From: Treponema sp.
GTDB lineage: Bacteria; Spirochaetota; Spirochaetia; Treponematales; Treponemataceae
Assembly (NCBI GenBank): GCA_016287815.1
Contig: JAEEWW010000008.1
Location: forward strand, 1 to 53,791
DNA length: 53,791 bases
Reading direction: 5' to 3'
Position numbers and translations under genes: made by a program. The notes beneath the pieces were generated by a model. That model had not been told where the DNA came from and did no database searches. It saw only the letters and a list, made by a program, of their open reading frames with translations. This document shows, in pieces, positions 38,368 through 47,182 of this stretch (position 1 is its first letter; the number at the start of each line of letters is the position of its first letter).

Positions 38368-40746
38368 ATGAAAGTTTTACGGATCAACGAATTTTTTAAA
38401 AAAGTGGGGCAGGCTCAGGTAAAATACCGCTGGGCTTTGCTTGCAATCATGTTTTGTTTTACGGTTTTTGGGCTTGCGGGGCTTCACAAGCTCAAAATAG
38501 AAGACCAGCAGGAAAACTGGTTCAGCGACAAAGAAACCTTAAAAATCGCTACAGACCGTTATGAAGAAATTTTTGGCAACGAAGATGTAATTACGGTCCT
38601 TGTAAAATCAAAAAACGTGTTTGATTCTGATGTTCTCCACATGATTGAAGACCTTGGAAACGCAATGATGGAAACAGTTCCGTTTGCAAAAGACGTTATG
38701 TCGCTTACAGAAGTTTCTGTGTGTAAAGGCACGGAAGACGGAATGGAAGTTGTAAAACCTTTTGAAGACGGAATCCCGGATACTTCTACTGCTGAAGGAA
38801 AGGCAAAAATGCAGGAAATTAAAAAGTTCCTGCTTTCGCGCAATGCGCTAAAAAATAAACTTGTAAGCGAAGACGGAACGGAAACATGGGTTATTTTAAG
38901 CCTTTACCAGTATGGAGAAGAAGACGATGAAGCGCGTACCGGTATGTACCATGCTGGCCGCGCAGCTCACAAGCTTTTGGACGAAGAGCGCTGGCAAAGC
39001 GATAAATGGACGTTGCTTAGAGCCGGAAGCCCGATAACTGAATGCGAAGAACAGGATGTTATGATGAAAGAGCTTTCAAAAAGCTTATGCGGCGGATTTC
39101 TGGCAATGGTAATCTGTCTTATTCTTTTTGTACGTTCGCTGCGCGGCCTGATTGTTCCGCTCTTTTCCACGGTAGGCGGAATAGCTTTAGTATTCGGTTT
39201 TATGGCCTGGCTTAACATAAGCTGTGATCAGAACATGATGACAATTCCGATTCTTTTGGGGATGGCTCTTTCTGTAGGTTATTCAATTCATTACATCAAT
39301 TCGTTTAAAATGCATTTCCGCCTTACAGGAAAAAGAACAGAATCAGTTGTAAAATCCGTAGAAGAAACAGGCTGGCCTCTTTTGTTTACGGCTGTTACAA
39401 CAATCGCTTCGCTTGTTTCTTTTGCTTTTGTTGACATCGGCCCTTTAAAATGGCTTGGCCTTACAGCGTCTTCAACGGTATTTGTTGTCTTCCTTTATGT
39501 AATCGTTCTTATCCCGGTTTTACTTTCTTTTGGAAAAGACAAAAGCCCGGCACAGTTTGAAAAGGACGTAAAAGTCCTTAAATCAGACCTTGCATTTGAA
39601 AGCTTTGGAAAAGGTGTTCTTGCGCACAGCAAAAAAATAATGATTGCCTGTATTATCATTATCGCAGCTTTTATTCCGGGAATCCCGAAAATGTATATAA
39701 CGCTGGATTACATTCAGATGATGGGAATAAAAATTCCTTATATTGCGCGAATTGATCAGCTTCAGAAAAGTCAGCTTGGAAGTGTTTATTCTTACCGTCT
39801 TCTTATTGAATATCCGGAAGTTGATGAGTTTAAAAAGCCTGAAAGAATGCTTGCCCTTGAACAGCTTGAAAATACTCTTGCAGGTTTAAGCCTTACAAGA
39901 AAATGTAACGGTGCTGCCAAGGTAAAATCCGTTCTTGATATTGTAAAAGAAACGCACCAGATGCTTAACGGCGATAAAGAAGAATTTTATGTAATTCCTG
40001 AAAATCAGGATGAGCTTACAGAAGAACTTTTCCTGTACGAAATTACAGGCGGAGAGCGCCTTTACGATTATTTGAACGAAGACTATAACACTGTTCATGT
40101 TGATGTAGACCTTTCTAATTATGACGGAACGCAAATTACTTCAAATATTGCGCAGGCTGTTCAGTCGGCAAGGAAGCTTTTCCCGGATGCAAAGGTAAAC
40201 GCAATAGGAACTGTTGCTGAATTTGCAGAAATGAACGGAAAAATTGTTCGCGGTGAACTTAAATCCTTCGCAGGCTCATTTATAATGATTGCAATTCTTT
40301 TGATTCTTGCTTTCTCCAGCGTTGGAACCGGCTTTATTGGAATGATTCCGAACGTTTCGCCTGTAATTGTTCTTGCAGGAATTATGGGATATTTCGGCTT
40401 CCAGCTTGATATGATGACGATGACAATCATTCCGATGATTCTTGGCATTGCAGTAGATGATACGATTCATTTTACAAATCACGTTAAGTATTTTTACGAA
40501 CTTACAGGAAACTACTACGATGCAATAGTCCGAACTTACAAAGAAATCGGAAAATCAATGTGTATGACAACGGTAATTATCTGCGCAATGTTTATTGTTT
40601 ATGCGACGAGCATAATGAATACAATGCACAGAACAGGAATTCTTTCGATTATAGGTTTAAGTACTGCACTCCTTGCAGATTACCTTTTAACTCCGGTTTT
40701 GATTTACATAACAAAGCCGTTCGGTAAGGCAGAAAGAAAAGCTTAA
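38368..40746 (+). CDS. MMPL/RND superfamily exporter
   Basis: The 792-residue inner-membrane protein has the duplicated RND layout: helix 1 at about 22-39, a periplasmic loop to about 235, and helices 2-6 to about 390. Helix 7 is near 420, with a second loop to about 630 and helices 8-12 to about 785. The helix 4 region (MTIPILLGMALSVGYSIHYINSFK) and its partner (MTIIPMILGIAVDDTIHFTNHVKYF) carry the conserved Gly/Asp features of MMPL and sterol-sensing transporters. Such proteins use the proton gradient to move lipids or hydrophobic compounds to the outer membrane. Downstream LolA-like and barrel genes fit lipid or lipoprotein traffic. Its ribosome site is buried in a leader structure. Confidence 0.85.
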   Translation: MKVLRINEFFKKVGQAQVKYRWALLAIMFCFTVFGLAGLHKLKIEDQQENWFSDKETLKIATDRYEEIFGNEDVITVLVKSKNVFDSDVLHMIEDLGNAMMETVPFAKDVMSLTEVSVCKGTEDGMEVVKPFEDGIPDTSTAEGKAKMQEIKKFLLSRNALKNKLVSEDGTETWVILSLYQYGEEDDEARTGMYHAGRAAHKLLDEERWQSDKWTLLRAGSPITECEEQDVMMKELSKSLCGGFLAMVICLILFVRSLRGLIVPLFSTVGGIALVFGFMAWLNISCDQNMMTIPILLGMALSVGYSIHYINSFKMHFRLTGKRTESVVKSVEETGWPLLFTAVTTIASLVSFAFVDIGPLKWLGLTASSTVFVVFLYVIVLIPVLLSFGKDKSPAQFEKDVKVLKSDLAFESFGKGVLAHSKKIMIACIIIIAAFIPGIPKMYITLDYIQMMGIKIPYIARIDQLQKSQLGSVYSYRLLIEYPEVDEFKKPERMLALEQLENTLAGLSLTRKCNGAAKVKSVLDIVKETHQMLNGDKEEFYVIPENQDELTEELFLYEITGGERLYDYLNEDYNTVHVDVDLSNYDGTQITSNIAQAVQSARKLFPDAKVNAIGTVAEFAEMNGKIVRGELKSFAGSFIMIAILLILAFSSVGTGFIGMIPNVSPVIVLAGIMGYFGFQLDMMTMTIIPMILGIAVDDTIHFTNHVKYFYELTGNYYDAIVRTYKEIGKSMCMTTVIICAMFIVYATSIMNTMHRTGILSIIGLSTALLADYLLTPVLIYITKPFGKAERKA

Positions 40747-40757
40747 AAGGTTTTGCG

Positions 40758-40792
40758 GAATTCAGCCTGAAAATAAAATTTGGGCTGAATTC
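40758..40792 (+). promoter_or_regulatory. Intergenic hairpin after the MMPL gene
   Basis: GAATTCAGCC (40758-40767) and GGCTGAATTC (40783-40792) form a perfect 10-bp stem with a 15-nt loop, 12 bp after the stop. No T-run follows, so it may protect or process the mRNA rather than end it. Confidence 0.55.
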
Positions 40793-40827
40793 TGGCTGAA
40801 AGAGTATTCATAAAAGAGGAGAAAAAC

Positions 40828-41619
40828 ATGAAACGGAATTTTTATAAAATGATTTTGACGGCAGTTTTTGCTTGTGTCACTTCAACATCTTTCATTTTTG
40901 CGCAAACTGCATATGAAATTATGAAGAAAAATCAGGATTTATACAAAGGTGACACTGCCGTTTACCAGATGAAAATGACATTGGCCACCAAAGGCGGAAA
41001 ACCTAGAATCCGTGAGGTTGCCTATTATTTTAAGGATTACGGCACAACCGATAAAACCGTAATGGTTTTCTTAACTCCTAAAGATGTAGAAGGTGTCGGT
41101 TATCTTATGTGGGGCTATGACGAAGAAGGCAAAGACGACGACACCTGGCTTTACATGCCAAAGTCCGGCAAGGAACGCAGAATTTCTGGTTCTGATAAAG
41201 ACAATTATTTTATGGGTACAGATTTTACTTATGACGATATTGGCGACCGCGATCTTTCAAAGGATGATTTTAATCTTTTGGGCGAAGAAAATATTGAAGG
41301 TTCTGAATGCTGGAAAATTGAATGTATTCCGCACGATAAAACCGAGCGTTCAAGCCGTCGCATTTACTGGATTCGCAAAGACTGTTTCGTCTGCCAGAAA
41401 GGCGAACTTTACAACCGTCAGAACAAACTTGAACGCGTTCTTACAATCAGCGGAATAACGCAGATTGACGGAATCTGGACGAGCAAAAAAATGTTCATGG
41501 AAAACCTCGCTTCAGGCCATTCAACTTTACTTGAAATGAATGACATAACCTACAACAAGCCTTTAAGCGATTCTATGTTCACGGTTGCGGAACTTAAAAA
41601 AGGCCGTATCGGACGGTAA
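40828..41619 (+). CDS. Outer-membrane lipoprotein-sorting-like protein (LolA/LolB fold)
   Basis: The 263-residue protein has a signal peptide (ending STSFIFAQ) and the COG2834 pattern: AYEIMKKNQDLYKGDTAVYQMKMTL, DDTWLYMPKSGKERRISGSDKDNYFMGTDFTYDDIGDRD, and KIECIPHD..SRRIYWIRKDCFV. Relatives are encoded beside MMPL exporters in many bacteria and are thought to carry lipid or lipoprotein cargo across the periplasm. GAGGAG lies 7 nt upstream of the ATG, and the gene sits 81 bp after the MMPL gene and 29 bp before the barrel gene, so the three form one transport unit. Confidence 0.82.
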   Translation: MKRNFYKMILTAVFACVTSTSFIFAQTAYEIMKKNQDLYKGDTAVYQMKMTLATKGGKPRIREVAYYFKDYGTTDKTVMVFLTPKDVEGVGYLMWGYDEEGKDDDTWLYMPKSGKERRISGSDKDNYFMGTDFTYDDIGDRDLSKDDFNLLGEENIEGSECWKIECIPHDKTERSSRRIYWIRKDCFVCQKGELYNRQNKLERVLTISGITQIDGIWTSKKMFMENLASGHSTLLEMNDITYNKPLSDSMFTVAELKKGRIGR

Positions 41620-41648
41620 GGCAAAAATTACAAAAAGGCAGACTTAAA

Positions 41649-42953
41649 ATGAAAAAAAAGATTCTATTTATAAGCACTCTGCTGTGTTCAGCTTTTCTGG
41701 CGCAGCAGATTTTTTCACAGGAAATAAAATTCGGTGGATTTGCAGATACATTTCATTCAGCTCAGATTTATAAACCGGAATTTGATTCAGACGGAAACGA
41801 GGGCAAAGAATTAAGCCGCAAATTTCTTGATTCACGCTCAAGGGCAGAATTTGAAATACAGGCATTTGGTGATAATGCGAGCCTCTTCTGTTCATTGGGG
41901 GCAAGTTACGATTCGGTTTGTAAAAGCCGCTCGGAATTTTATATAAAGGAAGCATATATTGATTTTGGCAACGATTTTGCAAGCCTTAGAGCCGGAAAGC
42001 AGATAATTATCTGGGGAAAAGCGGATGGCGTTCAGATTGTAGATATAATCTGTCCGCAGGATAATACAACGCTTGCAGGTTCAAGCATAAAAGACAAAAG
42101 AATTGCAGTTGACGCCGCTCTGTTTAATTTGCATTCAGAAATGCTTTCTCTGGATTTTGTTGCAGTTCCAGTGTTTACGGGGGCGAAAATGCCTGTAAAA
42201 GCTGATAATCCGTTGAATGCAATAATGTTTCCGGCAAAATCCGCAGGTAAACCTATTGTCTGGGAAGAAGATGAAAAAGTTGATTTTACTCTGAATAATA
42301 TGCAGGGCGGCGTAAGATTTTCTGCGTGGCTTCCATTTGCGGATTTTGCAGCAAGTTTTTATACAGGACTTGACCATAATGCGGTTTATACTGCAAAAGA
42401 TGAAAGCTCAAAAATTACGATGAGCGCAAATCATAAACGGCTCTGGATGGCAGGTTTTGAAACTGCCGTTCCTGCAGGGAATTTTGTGCTGCGTGCCGAA
42501 TCAGCCCTTATTGCGGGGCGCAATTTTTCCGGTAAAAAATGGGAAGATAACGGCGGCATCATGGAATGTATTCCGCAGAAATCAAGGCAGCTTTGTGTAC
42601 TCGCCGGCTTTGACTGGAATGTTGCAGGAGCTACAGTTACTGCCCAATATATAGAAGACATTTTACTGGATTACGATTCAGAAGAAATTGAGCGAAAAAG
42701 AAGAATGCCAAAAGCCACATTAAGCCTTGAAAAAGCATTTTTGCATGATTTATTATCTTTAAGTTTTTCAGGCATAATGAACCTTAACGATAAAGACTGC
42801 GCACTTTGTCCTTCTGTTGAATATGCAATAAGCGACTCCTTAAAAGTTAAAGCCGGCTCAGACATTTATACAAAAGGTCAGGATTCTTCAAGTACTTATG
42901 GCAAATTAAAAGAAGCAAGCTGTGCCTATATCCGTCTTACGTACAGTTTTTAA
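41649..42953 (+). CDS. Outer-membrane beta-barrel protein, DUF1302-like
   Basis: The 434-residue exported protein (signal ending QQIFSQE) has alternating beta-strand pattern throughout and a C-terminal aromatic (LTYSF), as for outer-membrane barrels. The segment ASLRAGKQIIIWGKADGVQIVDIICPQD resembles the DUF1302/porin motif with GRQxxxWG and a P-x-D. Proteins of this kind are often encoded next to MMPL and LolA-like genes. It is likely the outer-membrane exit or acceptor of the transport unit; this is inference from order. Confidence 0.75.
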   Translation: MKKKILFISTLLCSAFLAQQIFSQEIKFGGFADTFHSAQIYKPEFDSDGNEGKELSRKFLDSRSRAEFEIQAFGDNASLFCSLGASYDSVCKSRSEFYIKEAYIDFGNDFASLRAGKQIIIWGKADGVQIVDIICPQDNTTLAGSSIKDKRIAVDAALFNLHSEMLSLDFVAVPVFTGAKMPVKADNPLNAIMFPAKSAGKPIVWEEDEKVDFTLNNMQGGVRFSAWLPFADFAASFYTGLDHNAVYTAKDESSKITMSANHKRLWMAGFETAVPAGNFVLRAESALIAGRNFSGKKWEDNGGIMECIPQKSRQLCVLAGFDWNVAGATVTAQYIEDILLDYDSEEIERKRRMPKATLSLEKAFLHDLLSLSFSGIMNLNDKDCALCPSVEYAISDSLKVKAGSDIYTKGQDSSSTYGKLKEASCAYIRLTYSF

Positions 42954-43036
42954 AGATGAATAGCAAATATTTTTCCATAATCCTTTTTTTTCTGATAACC
43001 GCTTTATAATATATATCAGAGGATTGAATTATTCAG

Positions 43037-44725
43037 ATGGAAAAAAATAAAGCTTTGCGTAAGCTTTCACAAAAGTTTGTATTAGTTATTATTCTCCTGC
43101 TTTACTGCCTTGCTTCATTTTTATTAATGAAAGTAGCCAAAAGTTCTAATTTTATCGAATTTTTTGGAAATAAGGTTCCTGTTGCTGCATTTTCCGGTGT
43201 TTTTTCTTCTATCGCAAATATGTGTATCATTTTTATGGTTGTTTTTTTGCGGAAAACAGGTTTTTTTGTGGCTGTAGTATTGCTCCTCTTTCAATTTCCG
43301 CCGCTTCTTATAGATGTATTTATAAGAAAACGTGTTACAGGTGCACCTGGAATTTTTTCAAATATTTTTACAGTCATTGCTGTCATCATAATTTACATAA
43401 ATGACCGTCGCCTGGATAATTATCAGAAAAAGATAGAAAAACAGGCCGTAACAGACACTCTTACAGGAATCCCAAATCGCTTTGCCTGTACAGAATATAT
43501 TGATTCGCTTGTAAAAGCCGGTTCTAAATTTGCAGTAGTATCTATTGGGATAAATAATTTTAAAAACATTAATGATACCATGGGCTACGAAGTAGGTAAT
43601 AAAGTTCTAAAAAAGATTTCGGAACTTTTAAATAATCTTACTGAATCACGGAAAGATATAACTGATGATTATGTTGCCCGTATCACAGGCGGTGAATACT
43701 GTCTTGTAATTAATGGCTACAAGAACAGCAGTGAAATTATAGATGCAATAAATGTTTATAAGGCAGAACTTGAAAAATCAATTACAGTTGATGAATGTGA
43801 TTATTATATGATTGCCTGCTTTGGTTATGCAGAATATCCTGTTGATGCGGATAATGGCATAGACCTGCTTTCTTATGCAGATACTGCTATGCATGAACTT
43901 AAAAAATTTAATGGCAGCGAAAGTATAATGCATTTTGAGCCTGAGCTTGTAAATTCAGAAAAAACACTCGAAATAGAGCGGAAAATTCGTGCTGCATTAG
44001 GAAAAGATGAAGTTTTATTCCATCTGCAGCCTCAGTTTGATATAAATCATAAACTGCGTGGATTTGAAGCGCTTGCGCGTTTAAAAGATAGTGACGGAAA
44101 ATATATCAGTCCGGCGGATTTTATTCCTGTAGCTGAAAAAATCGGTTTGGTCGACCGAATTGATATGTGTGTTTTCAGGAAAGCGGCTTTCTTTTTAAAA
44201 GATGTTCTTAAAAAGAAAGATATTGATATAACTATAGGTTTTAATGTTTCTGTCCGTCATTTGATGAAGAATAACTTTATAGAAGAAATTAAAGATATTT
44301 TAACTTCTTGCGGTGTTCCTTCAAAATATTTTGAAATTGAAATTACTGAATCTGTTATGATTGATTCTATTGAAAAGGCATTGCAGCGTGTAACTGAAAT
44401 TAAAAATCTTGGCATGAAGCTTGCAATAGATGATTTTGGAACAGGATATTCTTCTTTAAGTTATCTGAACAAATTCCCTGCTGATTTATTAAAAGTAGAT
44501 AAATCTTTTATTGACGTTATGAATTCCAGCGATTCTTCAAAACAGTATGTTGCTTCTATAATTTCAATTGGCCATGTTCTGAAATTTGAAGTAATTTCTG
44601 AAGGGGTAGAAAGCCCTGCACAGCTGGAAACTTTGCAGAAAATCGGCTGTAATTATATTCAGGGCTATCTTTGGGGAAAACCTTTGCCGCCGGAAGAAGC
44701 AGAAAAACTTATTTTAAGCTCATAA
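43037..44725 (+). CDS. Membrane GGDEF-EAL protein, probable c-di-GMP phosphodiesterase
   Basis: The 562-residue protein has an N-terminal region of about four membrane helices (1-125), a GGDEF domain (about 135-300) and an EAL domain (about 310-555). The GGDEF motif is degenerate (RITGGEYCL in place of RxGGDEF), so cyclase activity is probably lost. The EAL side is intact: FEALARL, the metal loops with NVS and EITES, IDDFGTGYSSLSYL, KVDKSFI, and EGVESPAQ with QGYLWGKPLP. It should break down c-di-GMP at the membrane. GAGGA precedes the ATG, and a TATAAT about 27 bp upstream may be its -10 box. Confidence 0.9.
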   Translation: MEKNKALRKLSQKFVLVIILLLYCLASFLLMKVAKSSNFIEFFGNKVPVAAFSGVFSSIANMCIIFMVVFLRKTGFFVAVVLLLFQFPPLLIDVFIRKRVTGAPGIFSNIFTVIAVIIIYINDRRLDNYQKKIEKQAVTDTLTGIPNRFACTEYIDSLVKAGSKFAVVSIGINNFKNINDTMGYEVGNKVLKKISELLNNLTESRKDITDDYVARITGGEYCLVINGYKNSSEIIDAINVYKAELEKSITVDECDYYMIACFGYAEYPVDADNGIDLLSYADTAMHELKKFNGSESIMHFEPELVNSEKTLEIERKIRAALGKDEVLFHLQPQFDINHKLRGFEALARLKDSDGKYISPADFIPVAEKIGLVDRIDMCVFRKAAFFLKDVLKKKDIDITIGFNVSVRHLMKNNFIEEIKDILTSCGVPSKYFEIEITESVMIDSIEKALQRVTEIKNLGMKLAIDDFGTGYSSLSYLNKFPADLLKVDKSFIDVMNSSDSSKQYVASIISIGHVLKFEVISEGVESPAQLETLQKIGCNYIQGYLWGKPLPPEEAEKLILSS

Positions 44726-44742
44726 AGGTTTCCTCTTAGTTT

Positions 44743-45930
44743 TTAACGTTTTTTTGCTATAAAGCCTGCAACAACAGTTAACAGGAATGTTACTGCCATA
44801 TCCGGCAGGGAATTTCCTACTATAATATCCATAGTCATAAGTTTACGGTACAAAATAAAGCCGATGAACCAGATGACTGATTTTAGAATATCCAGATTTT
44901 TATTTGAACTGTCTGATTTTACAACAAAATAGTCTGCAAGCTGAATTGCAATCATCGGGGCAAAAACGGAGCCTATAAAATAAAGGAATTCTGTTATGTC
45001 GTCCATTGGGAATGTAATTGCACCGAGTGTTCCTATAATTGTAACTGCGATTGCTGTCCATTTATCAGAAAGTTTTGCAAATATTGTTTTGCTTGAAACT
45101 CCTGCGCTGTATGCGTCAAGGAAAGTTGTAGTTACAGTTGAAAGGATTAGTATTATAAGGGCAGCAATTCCAAGGCCGGCCTTTACCATAATGGAAGCAA
45201 TGTCGCTTTGTCCGGTAAAAATTGCAGCACCCATTCCGATTATGTACATCCAGCAGGAAACGATTCCGTAGGTCGCGGCAGAAGCCAATGTTGCCTTAAA
45301 TGGTTTTTCCGCTTCTTTTGTATAATCGCTTATCAGTGGAAGCCAGCTTAAAGGCATGGCAACTGCAAGTTCTACTGCGCTTCCGAAAGACATGGCTTCT
45401 GCCGCGTCGGTAAAACCTGCTAAACCTGCTGCTGTTTTTGTAAAGAATACAATTTTGCACAAAACCAGCGTAAGAATAAAAAGCGATGCCATTGCGATTG
45501 TGTTGAATTTTCCAAGATTTGTAATTCCGATTAAAATCCAAAGAATAATAAGAGCTCCGATTACTATTGCCCAAAGCCATGAACCAAAGGCAAAAATCCC
45601 GTTTACAGAAAGTGCACCATCGTAAATCATAATTCCTGTCCAGCCGATAAGCTGAATAACGTTCAGTAAAGCAAAGAATTTTGCACCGGTTTTACCAAAA
45701 CTGTATTTGGTTGTTTCCATTGCAGATTTTTTAGAAAGAGCACCGATATATCCTGCAAAAAATAAAAGTACGCAGCCTATAATATGTCCTATAAGAATTG
45801 CACTAATTCCTTTGGACATTCCAAGCGGTGCAAAATAAGTTCCTGTTAAAATTTCGGCGATAGAAACACCTGCGCCGAACCATATTAATGCATTTGAAAA
45901 AACACTTGTTTTCTGATTTGTATCTGACAT
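44743..45930 (-). CDS. cytX: CytX-like hydroxymethylpyrimidine permease (NCS1 family)
   Basis: The 395-residue protein has about 12 membrane helices and NCS1 features (WFGAGVSIAEILTGTYFAPLG near the start, then SWLPLISDYTKEAEKPFKAT). It follows thiD by 32 bp behind a TPP riboswitch, so the substrate is most likely a thiamine pyrimidine precursor, as proposed for CytX. A cytosine or purine substrate is the alternative from family alone. AAAGGAA lies 7 nt before the ATG. Confidence 0.85.
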   Translation of the reverse strand: MSDTNQKTSVFSNALIWFGAGVSIAEILTGTYFAPLGMSKGISAILIGHIIGCVLLFFAGYIGALSKKSAMETTKYSFGKTGAKFFALLNVIQLIGWTGIMIYDGALSVNGIFAFGSWLWAIVIGALIILWILIGITNLGKFNTIAMASLFILTLVLCKIVFFTKTAAGLAGFTDAAEAMSFGSAVELAVAMPLSWLPLISDYTKEAEKPFKATLASAATYGIVSCWMYIIGMGAAIFTGQSDIASIMVKAGLGIAALIILILSTVTTTFLDAYSAGVSSKTIFAKLSDKWTAIAVTIIGTLGAITFPMDDITEFLYFIGSVFAPMIAIQLADYFVVKSDSSNKNLDILKSVIWFIGFILYRKLMTMDIIVGNSLPDMAVTFLLTVVAGFIAKKR

Positions 45931-45962
45931 ATTTTATTCCTTTTCTGTTAAATGTATTTGTT

Positions 45963-46748
45963 TTATATGTGTAAATTCCAGTTGTGCGCCATTGGCCCGG
46001 AACCTTTGCCTAAATCCAGCATTGCAGATAAAGCCCCGCTTATGTAGTCTTTTGCATGCTTTACGGATTCTTTTAAACTTAATCCTTTTGCAAGACCAGA
46101 AGCGATAGCACTGGAAAGCGTACAGCCTGTTCCGTGTGTATTCGGGTTATCAATCCGTTTTCCGGTAAACCAGGTTCCGTCAGTTCCGTCAAAAAGATAA
46201 TCGTTTGCATCGTTTAAGCTGTGTCCGCCTTTTAAAAGAACGGCGCAGCCTAAATTGCGGTTGATTTCTTTTGCAGCGGTTTCCATGTCTTCTTTTGAAG
46301 TGATTTTATTACCGAAAAGAACTTCTGCTTCGGGAATATTCGGGGTGATTACTGTGGCAAGCGGCAAAAGTTCATTTTTTAAAGTTGAAATTGCATCATC
46401 GCTTATAAGTTTTGCCCCGCTTGTTGCTACCATAACAGGATCTGCAACTATGTTTTTAAGGCTGTACTTTTTTATTGCTTTTGCAATTTCTTTTATTAAA
46501 AGCGATGAAGAAACCATTCCGGTTTTTACAGCATCAGGAAAGATGTCCTGTATTACGGCGTCCAGCTGTGCTGCTAAAAAATCCGGGGTTACTTCCATAA
46601 TCCCACTGACGCCGGTTGTATTCTGTGCGGTTAAGGCTGTGATTGCGCTCATGGCATAAACTCCATTGCACGTCATAGTCTTAATGTCTGCTTGAATTCC
46701 GGCGCCTCCACATGAATCGCTTCCAGCGATTGTTAATGCGGTTTTCAT
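45963..46748 (-). CDS. thiD: Hydroxymethylpyrimidine/phosphomethylpyrimidine kinase
   Basis: The 261-residue ribokinase-fold enzyme phosphorylates HMP and HMP-phosphate for thiamine synthesis. The N-terminal SDSCGGAGIQADIKTM, GVYAMSAITALTAQNT, the substrate region VADPVMVATSGA and the C-terminal anion-hole motif NTHGTGCTLSSAIASGLAKG are intact. AAAGGAG precedes the ATG. A TPP riboswitch lies about 285 bp upstream. Together with the permease it makes a salvage unit; other thiamine genes are absent from the window. Confidence 0.93.
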   Translation of the reverse strand: MKTALTIAGSDSCGGAGIQADIKTMTCNGVYAMSAITALTAQNTTGVSGIMEVTPDFLAAQLDAVIQDIFPDAVKTGMVSSSLLIKEIAKAIKKYSLKNIVADPVMVATSGAKLISDDAISTLKNELLPLATVITPNIPEAEVLFGNKITSKEDMETAAKEINRNLGCAVLLKGGHSLNDANDYLFDGTDGTWFTGKRIDNPNTHGTGCTLSSAIASGLAKGLSLKESVKHAKDYISGALSAMLDLGKGSGPMAHNWNLHI

Positions 46749-46882
46749 AAAATCTCCTTTTGCCAGTATTAACCATAAATCGGAAAAAACTGGCTAAAAT
46801 GATATTCCCAGGCGGTGCCCTCAAGGGAATTTTTCATGCCGTTTAAGCGGCAAGTTTTAATTTAGGGTTTAAAACAAATCCT

Positions 46883-46974
46883 AAAAACGGCGAAGTCAAG
46901 GCTTTAAGCGTAAGCGTGCCTCGCTGGTATTCGTAACGAAGTTTCCAACGGCTTCGCTGCTAATTGACTCGTCG
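46883..46974 (-). terminator. Putative terminator between TPP aptamer and thiD
   Basis: On the minus strand CGACGAGUCAA (from 46964-46974) pairs with UUGACUUCGCCG (from 46888-46899) with one mismatch and one bulge, closing a large inner structure, and is followed by UUUUU (46883-46887). It may be the off-state terminator of the riboswitch. The 433-bp gap also holds smaller hairpins at 46807-46832 and 46840-46855 (TGCCG/CGGCA) and no gene. Confidence 0.4.
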
Positions 46975-47033
46975 AATTTGATTATAGAACTGAATGAAAA
47001 ATGTACGTGGAATCTTTAAAGAATGTAACAAAA

Positions 47034-47117
47034 TCCCTACGTTGGCATTATCCAAATCAGGTTTTCGGGTCTAGGCAATTCAGCCTACTCTCAGCAAGGT
47101 TAACCAAGCTCCCCGTC
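47034..47117 (-). ncRNA. TPP (THI-box) riboswitch
   Basis: Read on the minus strand, the conserved aptamer pieces occur in order: ACGGGGAGC, then GCUGAGAGUAGGC, GACCC, and ACCUGAUUUGGAUAAUGCCA with GUAGGGA closing. The CUGAGA and ACCUGAU..GGAUAAUGCC cores are the pyrimidine- and pyrophosphate-binding bulges of the thiamine pyrophosphate aptamer. It lies upstream of thiD-cytX on the same strand and should shut them off when TPP is plentiful. Confidence 0.95.
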
Positions 47118-47182
47118 TGTGTTTAGCAGATGTTTATATTATTGTAAAAAATCAATTTTGTTGCAATAGCAATCTGGTGCTT

